This document shows, piece after piece, positions 1 to 5,355 of a DNA stretch of 5,355 nucleotides; within the stretch, counting starts at the first letter, position 1; every line of letters starts with the position of its first letter. Source of the stretch: Nitrospirota bacterium (GTDB lineage: Bacteria > Nitrospirota > Nitrospiria > Nitrospirales > UBA8639); the NCBI GenBank assembly GCA_003233615.1, contig QIMB01000352.1, positions 1 through 5,355 on the forward strand. The letters run 5' to 3'. A program made the position numbers and the translations under genes. Under the pieces are notes generated by a model that made no database searches, had not been told where the DNA came from, and was given only the letters and a program-made list of their open reading frames with translations.

Positions 1-61
1 CTGATCCGGCAATAATCTGAATGTTGGACAAACAGCCTGCTTCAGGCTGATAATTCCCTAT
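1..61 (+). other. Interrupted 5' coding remnant of the Hsp70 gene (suspected frameshift)
   Basis: All three forward frames carry stops here: TGA at 2-4 in the Hsp70 frame, TAA at 13-15 in frame 1, and TGA at 18-20 and 48-50 in frame 3. From base 5 to 61 the Hsp70 frame stays open and reads SGNNLNVGQTACFRLIIPY before GTG 62. In Hsp70 proteins this is where a V/I-P-A-x-F segment, then Q-R-x-A-T and an A-A-x-x-A-G-F helix, precede the E-P-x-A-A motif. The spacing from Q(29-31) to the EP motif is close to that expected. An I/P/A-like string (ATC, CCG, GCA) can be pieced together from bases 4-11 only by changing frame. I infer that this is coding sequence of a longer Hsp70 gene broken by one or more indels, natural or technical. 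A genuine untranslated leader is less likely, since no ribosome binding site or promoter is evident. Confidence 0.45.
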
Positions 62-2143
62 GTGCTCAATTCGGTACCTTTCATGTTAATGCAAGAACCC
101 GTCGCAGCAGTCATGAGCGTCATGCGTGCCCGCAATACCGACGGCATGTTCCTAATCTATGATTTAGGTGGTGGCACCCTTGACATTGCCATTGCCGAAA
201 GCCTCGGCGGGCGGGTTAATCTGCTTGCGCATGGTGGTAAAGCCATGTGTGGTGGAAGAGATTTTGACAGGTTGATAACGGATAACATTGTTAAACCATG
301 GCTTCTTGAAAATTTTGATCTTCCAGGCGATTTTTCTGCTAATCCGAAGTTCGAAATCCACAAAAGAATAGCATTGTGGGCTACCGAGAAGGCCAAAATT
401 GAACTTTCCGCCAAAGAAGACACGGCCATTTTCTTAACTGAAGAGGAGATGAGGTGCAAAGATCTATCCGACAATGATATGTACCTCGAAGTACCACTAA
501 GCAGGGAACAGCTTGATCAACTAATAACAGAAAAAATAAATGAATCGTTAGATGCTGCCCGTGAGACACTCAACAAGACCGGAGTGTCTTCGCATGACCT
601 AGAGCGTATCGTCTTTGTCGGGGGTCCAACCAATTATAAACCCCTGCGCGACAAGGTTTCCTTTGAGCTCGGGATTCCCGGCAGCACAGATGTAAATCCC
701 ATGACTGCCGTGGCGGAAGGTGCGAGCCTTTTCGCGGAGTCTATCGACTGGAATTCCCAGAACCGGTCTCGCAAAAATACTCGTGGGCAGATTTCTTCCG
801 GTGGTGGGCTGGCGCTGTCTTTTAATTACATCGCCCGCACGCCGGATGTTAAGGCCAAGATTGCGGTTCAACTAGCTGGCCAGATTGTGTCAGACTCTGA
901 ATTCCAAATCGATAGTGTCGATACGGGTTGGACGTCTGGTCGACTTCCTCTCAAGCATGGCACAACCATGGACGTTACCCTTACCAAGACGGGCGACAAC
1001 ACGTTCAAGGTATTTGTATTCGATTCCGTGGGAGGCCCTATTGCCCTTGAACAGGACAAGATCGTCATTACCCGGACTGCCGCCACAGTCGATGCTATTC
1101 CGGCCTCCCACTCGGTTGGGATTGAGGTTTTGGAGAAGCTCGGTGGTCGCCCAGTGCTAGACTATTTGGTTCGTTCGGGCGACTCGCTGCCGAAGAATGG
1201 TAAAAAGGTACTCAAGGCGGCTGAGTCTCTCAAGGCTAGCGCTACTGGGTCACTCAACCTGAAGCTTTGGGAAGGCGAAATCGAGGACCCCATTACAGAT
1301 AACCGCCCCATCGGGGTTCTGAAAATTTCCGGCTCCGACTTTTCTGACGGCGTGATCCCCGCTGGTGCAGATCTGGAATGTGAATACGAAATTCTGGACT
1401 CCGGCAATATCATCTTTGAAGTCTCAGTTCCCTGCATTGGCGGCACTTTCCACTCCGACAAGAATTTCTATTCCCGCCAAGAGGGACAGCTTGACTTCAC
1501 GGTAGCCTCTGGCTTGGTCGTTGAGGAAGGCGAGAGAACGCTGAAGCGCATCGACGAAATCAACGAGGTGGTGGACAATCCGAAACTGGATCAAGCGCGA
1601 CAGAAGCTTGAATCCGTAGTCTCACTCGATCCAGAGGAAGCGGAAACAGAGAAATCCCAGGAGGCGATGGAGAAGGTTCACGATGCCCGGCGACTCCTTG
1701 CCCAGGTCAGAAAAGAGCACCTCAAGGAAATCCGCCAGATTGATCTCGACGGTGTGGTGTCCTTCTTCGATGAGTATATCCGTCAACATGCCCGCCCATC
1801 CGAAGCTTCCGCCTTCGACAACCTGACGAAAACAGCGCAGCGTTCAGTCGACAGAAATGACAAGGATTTCGAGCACCATCTTGATGAGCTGAAAGGCAAA
1901 AATTTTGCGATCCTCTGGCGGCAAGATTGGTTCGTAGTGGAGCGGTTCAAGGGGATGGTAAGCTCGCCGCATCTGTTTACCGACAAGCACCGCTTTGAGG
2001 AACTCACCAAGATCGGCACGCAACTCATGCGCTCCGATGACATTGAAAAACTTCGTGCTGTGGTCGCTGAACTTTATTCGGTCCAGATTGGAGGCAGTCC
2101 AGAGGATGAGATGTTCGATGTAGTCAACATTATCAGGGGATGA
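62..2143 (+). CDS. Hsp70-family (DnaK-like) chaperone, N-terminal part missing
   Basis: This is an Hsp70-type ATPase that should bind exposed peptide segments under ATP control in the cytoplasm. Residues are counted from GTG 62. Visible NBD motifs are QEPVAA (11-16), phosphate-2 YDLGGGTLD (33-41), GGRDFD (64-69), the adenosine motif VFVGGPT (184-190) and connect-2 NPMTAVAEGAS (212-222). About 130 residues of lobe I, including the first DxGT phosphate loop, are absent. Residues about 240-345 form a beta-rich, Gly/Thr-rich stretch with no counterpart in DnaK. Substrate-binding-domain signatures follow: SVGIEV (351-356), a LVRSGDSLP segment (369-377), LKLWEGE (400-406) and IPAGADLECEYEI (432-444). 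Residues about 485-693 are charged and helical, longer than a normal lid, with W619 and W623 and no EEVD end. GTG 62 has no good Shine-Dalgarno site and starts inside the conserved fold, so it is only the first possible start downstream of TGA 2-4. The true start probably lies upstream of the window. The stop overlaps the ribosome binding region of the next gene. Family assignment is secure; the specific partner set is inferred. Confidence 0.9.
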   Translation: MLNSVPFMLMQEPVAAVMSVMRARNTDGMFLIYDLGGGTLDIAIAESLGGRVNLLAHGGKAMCGGRDFDRLITDNIVKPWLLENFDLPGDFSANPKFEIHKRIALWATEKAKIELSAKEDTAIFLTEEEMRCKDLSDNDMYLEVPLSREQLDQLITEKINESLDAARETLNKTGVSSHDLERIVFVGGPTNYKPLRDKVSFELGIPGSTDVNPMTAVAEGASLFAESIDWNSQNRSRKNTRGQISSGGGLALSFNYIARTPDVKAKIAVQLAGQIVSDSEFQIDSVDTGWTSGRLPLKHGTTMDVTLTKTGDNTFKVFVFDSVGGPIALEQDKIVITRTAATVDAIPASHSVGIEVLEKLGGRPVLDYLVRSGDSLPKNGKKVLKAAESLKASATGSLNLKLWEGEIEDPITDNRPIGVLKISGSDFSDGVIPAGADLECEYEILDSGNIIFEVSVPCIGGTFHSDKNFYSRQEGQLDFTVASGLVVEEGERTLKRIDEINEVVDNPKLDQARQKLESVVSLDPEEAETEKSQEAMEKVHDARRLLAQVRKEHLKEIRQIDLDGVVSFFDEYIRQHARPSEASAFDNLTKTAQRSVDRNDKDFEHHLDELKGKNFAILWRQDWFVVERFKGMVSSPHLFTDKHRFEELTKIGTQLMRSDDIEKLRAVVAELYSVQIGGSPEDEMFDVVNIIRG
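779..1096 (+). other. Beta-rich insertion between NBD and substrate-binding domain of the Hsp70
   Basis: Encodes residues about 240-345 of the Hsp70-like protein. In DnaK the connect-2 motif is followed within a few tens of residues by the hydrophobic linker and the beta sandwich. Here about 100 extra residues intervene, with alternating hydrophobic/polar runs such as AKIAVQLAGQIV (265-276), MDVTLTKTGD (303-312) and TFKVFVFDS (314-322), separated by Gly/Asp turns. This looks like an independent beta domain. The boundaries are estimates. An alternative is that it is a strongly diverged linker plus an extended first part of the SBD. Confidence 0.5.
2135..2140 (+). promoter_or_regulatory. Ribosome binding site for the AAA gene, overlapping the end of the Hsp70 gene
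   Basis: AGGGGA lies directly before the Hsp70 stop codon (TGA 2141-2143) and 6 bases upstream of ATG 2147. A strong site embedded in the end of the upstream gene fixes the start of the AAA protein and suggests translational coupling of the two genes. Confidence 0.75.
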
Positions 2144-2146
2144 TCT

Positions 2147-2728
2147 ATGGCGAAGGATTTATGGTTGCCAAAAGGGCATGAGTTGCCGGATGGGTCGAAA
2201 ATCCGGTCGCTCCTCTATTCTGGAGACGAGTGGCAGATTTTTGATACCAATGGCTCAAACAATATCCTGCTCACGCGCCCGGAGCTGGCGTGGAAGTGGC
2301 ATGAAAGTGGTTTTCTTGACGATTCTCTGCTCGGGGACGTCTCGTTCGGAACCGAATCATTCCGAAGCCTCAGCAGCCATAGGAAGTACACCTTGGCACC
2401 CGTTGATAATGGGGAATCTCCCGAAAACAAGGTCGATGCACTGGCCTTTGCTTTCGCACTGAAAGAGTCTCGGAAATTGTCGGATGACGCCTCATTTCAT
2501 GATGCCATTTATGTGGAGCAGTACTCCAGGCTGCTTCCGACCTGGACACTGACCCCTCATGTAGATGATGAAGTGGTTTTGGGTACCTGGATAACCGGCG
2601 GGGTAGTCATATCCACGGATTCCTTTAGGCGTTTGACCATCTTGACCGGCTGGATGCCAGTTGGTGATCTGGCTAAAATCATAAAGGCTTCCGGGTTTAG
2701 CGTACCTGCAGATGCTGGCCTACTGGCT
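2147..2728 (+). other. Unrecognised N-terminal domain of the AAA protein
   Basis: Encodes residues 1 to about 194. It begins with a beta-like region (LPDGSKIRSLLYSGDEWQIF, residues 13-32, then NNILLT). A helical stretch follows (DALAFAFALKESRKL, 97-111), then DAIYVEQYSRLLPTW (119-133) and GTWITGGVVIS (146-156). The opening faintly resembles the first strands of a kinase-like N-lobe, but no catalytic lysine or loop can be assigned. It is best treated as a substrate- or partner-binding domain of unknown fold. Confidence 0.45.
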
Positions 2729-3601
2729 AAGCGCAAGCCCGCATCTCAAGCCAAGACCGATGCGAAGATCGCCGTTGCCAAGGAGGCTGGAGACCCTGAA
2801 CAGCCGCAATCGCCGGAAGAACCGGCCGAAGCAAAAGTGTTCAAGCTCCCCGGCCGGCCACAGCTCGAAGAGTTTTTCAACGAACACGTCATCGATATCA
2901 TCTTCAATGCCGAGAAATATCAGGCGATGGGCATTGAGTTTCCCTCTGCCATAGTCCTCCATGGTTCTCCCGGTTGCGGTAAGACTTTCGCTGTGGAGCG
3001 ACTTGTGGAATTCATCGATTGGCCCAGCTACTCAATTGATTCTAACAGTGTTGGCAGCCCCTACATTCACGAGACCAGCAAGAAAATTTCCGAGGTTTTC
3101 GATAAGGCGATTGATGGCGCCCCATCCATCATCGTCATTGATGAGATGGAGTCTTTCCTATCGGATAGACAAACAGGCGGAACGTCTGGACTGCATCATG
3201 TCGAAGAGGTGGCCGAATTCCTCCGACGCATTCCAGAAGCCATCAAGAACAACGTTCTGATTATCGCCATGACGAACATAATCAGCATGATTGACCCTGC
3301 CATTCTCCGGCGTGGCCGTTTCGACCACATTATTGAGGTTGGTATGCCGTCAAGGATAGAAGTGGCATCGTTACTCGACTCGCTTTTGAGCAAGCTGCCG
3401 AAAGTGGATGACATTAGCATGGATAAGATTCTCGACACACTCACGGGAAAGGCTCTATCTGATTCAGCTTTTGTTGTACGAGAGGCTGCCAGGCTCGCTG
3501 CTAAAGCTGGGAAGACACAGCTTGATCAGGAAAGCTTAGATGCAGCGTTGAACAGCCTGCCTAAAGACAAAGAGAATAACAGCCGTATTGGATTCCTCTG
3601 A
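2147..3601 (+). CDS. Classic AAA+ ATPase with unfamiliar N-terminal domain
   Basis: A 484-residue soluble protein. Residues 1 to about 194 form a domain I do not recognise, rich in Trp and acidic residues, presumably for partner or substrate binding. Residues about 195-229 are a Pro/Glu/Ala/Lys-rich flexible linker. Residues about 230-470 are one AAA module of the FtsH/p97 type: Walker A GSPGCGKT (273-280), Walker B IIVIDEME (328-335, with D332 and E333), sensor 1 MTN (375-377), arginine-finger segment LRRGRFD (387-393) and a C-terminal helical lid containing VVREAARLAAKAG (443-455). Y306-I307-H308 sits 13 residues before the conserved helix-end Phe (F318), where FtsH has its Phe-Val-Gly pore loop. 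This suggests a ring that threads or remodels protein. No protease, zinc-binding or transmembrane segment is seen, so it is not FtsH itself. The gene starts 3 bases after the Hsp70 stop with a good ribosome binding site. I infer that it works with the Hsp70 on shared substrates. The ATPase assignment is firm; the substrate is unknown. Confidence 0.93.
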   Translation: MAKDLWLPKGHELPDGSKIRSLLYSGDEWQIFDTNGSNNILLTRPELAWKWHESGFLDDSLLGDVSFGTESFRSLSSHRKYTLAPVDNGESPENKVDALAFAFALKESRKLSDDASFHDAIYVEQYSRLLPTWTLTPHVDDEVVLGTWITGGVVISTDSFRRLTILTGWMPVGDLAKIIKASGFSVPADAGLLAKRKPASQAKTDAKIAVAKEAGDPEQPQSPEEPAEAKVFKLPGRPQLEEFFNEHVIDIIFNAEKYQAMGIEFPSAIVLHGSPGCGKTFAVERLVEFIDWPSYSIDSNSVGSPYIHETSKKISEVFDKAIDGAPSIIVIDEMESFLSDRQTGGTSGLHHVEEVAEFLRRIPEAIKNNVLIIAMTNIISMIDPAILRRGRFDHIIEVGMPSRIEVASLLDSLLSKLPKVDDISMDKILDTLTGKALSDSAFVVREAARLAAKAGKTQLDQESLDAALNSLPKDKENNSRIGFL

Positions 3602-3622
3602 GTTGTGTGTCCCGAGTGAAAT

Positions 3623-5275
3623 ATGGACCTTTTACAAAATCCTTTTCATATTCTGACTGCCAGCCCTCGCGATAACCGTCGGCGGATCATGGAGCTGGCC
3701 GATGAGCGCAGCCTGCTGCTCGACTCAAGTGAGTGCATGGAGGCACGCTCGGGTTTGACCAACCCCCGGAAAAGGCTCTCCGCTGAAGTCGCCTGGCTGC
3801 CAGGTATTGGGCCAAAACGCGCCGGAGGGATGTTGTCGCTCCTTGAATCTTCGCCAACGGATTTGCTCGCCGTCGACAAACTTTCCTCGATTGCTCGAGC
3901 CAACTTGCTTGCGGCTGGTCTTGCTCATTTGCCAGATCACAATGGTGATGACGTTGCGAAATGGATTCTCGAGATCGCCTGGGCGTTTGAAGATATCGAT
4001 CCTGAAGAACTGAGGGTAATCATTAACGAGGAACGGGTTGTTTCCAATTTTCCAGAGGTGTCTGACCTTTCGGCTGTAGAAGCTGAAATCCAGGAACGGC
4101 GGAGACACTATCTTAAAGTCATTAAGTCAGCCCTCGACAACCTTTCTTCAAAGGAACTCGTGGAAGCAGTCACAGTGGCCGTCGAATCCGCGACTGACGA
4201 TGGGGAGGAACACGGCCCTATTCTGATTGACGACCTCGTTGATTCGTATGAGGTAGAAGCACAGGGATTCCTTAATAAGGAAGAAAGGAACATAAGAGCC
4301 CTTGTCGAGAAATTACGCGCTTCCGTCGATGCGGAACGGCCTGATTCCACATTGACGCCCATGGTGGACCAGCTTATCCAGGTCGTGAAAAACTGGGGTG
4401 CCGTTGCCCAGCCGATCCAGGTCAGCGCTAAAAGTCGAGGACTTGATCACGCCGCAAGTCATCGTGTCGCTGAGTTGGTTCGTGAATTGACGATTCACTT
4501 GTTCAATGAACACGGAAAGCTCGATTTCTCGCAACAACTTACGAACATGCTTCAGGAAGTATTTTCAGAGGTTGGAGAAGTTGCCGAGCGCACCGCGGAG
4601 GATGCAGATGCATTAAATGAGATTGCTGAGCGAAGCAAGCTTAGCCGTCATCTTGATCCAATTTCGGATATGTGCAAAATGATACTCGAGAATACAGAGA
4701 AATATCCGTCTTCAGCAGACAAAGAGGCGCAGAAAGTAATGAATGCTGCACCTCAACTTGTTGCAAATTTAGAAGCGTCGAATCCTACCACCGAGATCCT
4801 TCTGCAGGGGAAAGACGAGATTGCACTTACCATCATGCATTGTGCAGTAGTATATGGAAATAAAACGGAAAAGTGGAAGCCCTGTATTTCAATTGTTGAA
4901 GTGGCACTGGAATATGCATCGAGTAGGGAAGTAAAGAGCCGCATCCATAAAAATCTTGAAACAGTGAGAAATAACGAGAGCCGCTTTAGGGATTTAACGC
5001 CGATAACGTCCGCACCGAGTCTCTCTACCATTAATGGAGTAGGAACAAAGCTTTACGGATCAACTGATCATGATAGTGAAACGGGTTCATACCTTTCTAC
5101 ATACTATTTAATTTTTTTGTTCATTCCAATATTTCCCATCTGTCGGTACCGAGTAATTGCAACCGGAGATGGGTATCGTTTTCTTGGGCAGGCCCCCCTC
5201 CGAACATTTGATAAGTGGCATATCGTGATTTCTATAGGATTGGTAGTGTGGATGATCATAAGTCTGCAGAAATAA
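3623..5275 (+). CDS. J-like (HPD-less) helical protein with C-terminal membrane hairpin
   Basis: A 550-residue protein not assigned to a named family. Residues 4 to about 60 resemble a J-domain outline: an opening NPFHIL (6-11), a central helix (RDNRRRIMELADERSLLL, 16-33) and a closing LTNPRKRLSAE (45-55), like the end of DnaJ J-domains. The HPD tripeptide that stimulates Hsp70 ATPase is absent. A WLPGIGPKRAG segment (58-68) follows, then a long alpha-helical region (about 110-455) that may contain two related repeats near 285-335 and 402-450. The C-terminus has two hydrophobic segments, about 491-507 (YYLIFLFIPIFPIC core) and about 532-547, joined by a positively charged, Gly-containing loop (RYRVIATGDGYRFLGQ). 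This suggests a tail-anchored membrane hairpin with the bulk cytoplasmic. ATG 3623 follows the AAA stop by 21 bases, with a weak GAG-type site at 3614-3616. No better in-frame start precedes it, and the NPF motif begins right after it. I infer a membrane-bound adaptor for the Hsp70/AAA pair. The J-like call is from pattern only. Confidence 0.85.
   Translation: MDLLQNPFHILTASPRDNRRRIMELADERSLLLDSSECMEARSGLTNPRKRLSAEVAWLPGIGPKRAGGMLSLLESSPTDLLAVDKLSSIARANLLAAGLAHLPDHNGDDVAKWILEIAWAFEDIDPEELRVIINEERVVSNFPEVSDLSAVEAEIQERRRHYLKVIKSALDNLSSKELVEAVTVAVESATDDGEEHGPILIDDLVDSYEVEAQGFLNKEERNIRALVEKLRASVDAERPDSTLTPMVDQLIQVVKNWGAVAQPIQVSAKSRGLDHAASHRVAELVRELTIHLFNEHGKLDFSQQLTNMLQEVFSEVGEVAERTAEDADALNEIAERSKLSRHLDPISDMCKMILENTEKYPSSADKEAQKVMNAAPQLVANLEASNPTTEILLQGKDEIALTIMHCAVVYGNKTEKWKPCISIVEVALEYASSREVKSRIHKNLETVRNNESRFRDLTPITSAPSLSTINGVGTKLYGSTDHDSETGSYLSTYYLIFLFIPIFPICRYRVIATGDGYRFLGQAPLRTFDKWHIVISIGLVVWMIISLQK
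5087..5272 (+). other. Two-segment membrane anchor at the C-terminus of the J-like protein
   Basis: Encodes residues about 489-550. The first hydrophobic run contains the aromatic/proline pattern FLFIPIFPICRYR (498-510), followed by a short polar loop. The second run, IVISIGLVVWMIISL (534-548), ends two residues before the terminus. Arg/Lys residues lie just after segment 1 and just before segment 2, so the loop is probably cytoplasmic or interfacial. If both segments cross the bilayer, the N- and C-termini lie on the same side as each other. Confidence 0.6.
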
Positions 5276-5279
5276 AGGA
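5275..5279 (+). promoter_or_regulatory. Ribosome binding site deciding a TTG start for the next gene
   Basis: AAGGA overlaps the last base of the preceding stop codon (TAA 5273-5275) and lies 8 bases upstream of TTG 5288. This spacing favours TTG 5288 over the ATG at 5298, which would be 18 bases away in a different frame. Confidence 0.5.
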
Positions 5280-5287
5280 TTGTAATT

Positions 5288-5355
5288 TTGGACAAGAATG
5301 ACAGTAAACAAGGCTTTTCCTCCCTTGTTGACTTGGCGTCGGAGATCAGTGAGAT
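5288..5355 (+). CDS. Start of a fourth operon gene, cut by the window edge
   Basis: From TTG 5288 the frame stays open to the window end and reads MDKNDSKQGFSSLVDLASEISE. This is a polar start leading into an amphipathic helix. A Shine-Dalgarno match 8 bases upstream and the 12-base gap from the previous gene fit the operon pattern. The competing frame from ATG 5298 is also open but gives an Arg/Pro/Trp-rich peptide and lacks a correctly spaced site. Too little is present to name a family. Its position suggests a further member of the same system. Confidence 0.5.
   Translation, partial: MDKNDSKQGFSSLVDLASEISE

Noticed and set aside
33..49. Perfect 7-bp inverted repeat CAGCCTG-CTT-CAGGCTG, considered as a terminator or a palindromic rearrangement scar
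   Set aside because: No T-tract follows, the loop is only 3 bases and a stem this short occurs by chance. It lies in probable coding sequence, though its closeness to the suspected frameshift is worth remembering.
2852..2859. GGCCGGCC palindrome
   Set aside because: It is a chance 8-base palindrome inside the AAA coding sequence with no neighbouring repeats, so an operator or recombination site is not supported.
2147..3601. AAA protein considered as FtsH or ClpB
   Set aside because: There is no zinc protease motif, no transmembrane segment and only one AAA module, so neither name fits.
3794..3829. WLPGIGPKRAG considered as a helix-hairpin-helix DNA-binding motif
   Set aside because: The GIGPKRA string is suggestive, but no second helix-hairpin-helix unit or other DNA-binding context is visible, and it directly continues the J-like helical region.
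3725..4108. Minus-strand open frame of 127 codons opposite the J-like gene
   Set aside because: It is fully antisense to a well-supported coding frame, has no recognisable domain and no appropriate ribosome binding context.
5298..5355. ATG 5298 as the start of the downstream gene
   Set aside because: It lies in another frame from TTG 5288, 18 bases from the Shine-Dalgarno match, and gives an Arg/Pro/Trp-rich peptide typical of an out-of-frame reading.

Overview
The window holds part of one tightly packed, plus-strand bacterial operon: a 5'-incomplete Hsp70-like chaperone gene, a classic AAA+ ATPase gene, a gene for a helical protein with an HPD-less J-like N-terminus and a membrane-anchored C-terminus, and the first codons of a fourth gene cut by the window edge. 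No RNA genes, CRISPR arrays, insertion sequences, convincing terminators or promoters are visible. The gene style (Shine-Dalgarno sites, overlapping spacing, GTG/TTG starts) is bacterial. Moderate, patchy base composition and the proteins' character would suit a Gram-negative, perhaps pseudomonadotal, host, but the sequence does not settle the taxon.

Layout: bases 1-61 are a coding-like remnant upstream of the Hsp70 frame, interrupted by stops in all three forward frames. Bases 62-2143 encode lobe II of the Hsp70 nucleotide-binding domain, an unusual beta-rich insertion, a recognisable substrate-binding beta domain and a long helical tail. Bases 2147-3601 encode an unfamiliar N-terminal domain, a Pro/Glu/Ala/Lys-rich linker and a complete AAA module with Walker A, Walker B, pore loop, sensor 1 and arginine fingers. 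Bases 3623-5275 encode the J-like and membrane protein. A fourth frame opens with TTG at 5288. Gene gaps are 3, 21 and 12 bases.

Inference about function: an Hsp70-type ATPase (substrate holding), a AAA ATPase with a threading-type pore loop (remodelling or unfolding), and a membrane-tethered J-like protein (possible adaptor or recruiter) form a plausible dedicated protein-remodelling system acting at the inner face of the cytoplasmic membrane. The substrate is unknown. A role in stress, envelope quality control or defence against phage would be conjecture from gene content alone. The Hsp70 lacks its N-terminal half within the window, and the stops just upstream mean either a real frameshift or sequence errors near the window start. 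Whether the system is intact in this genome therefore cannot be judged here.
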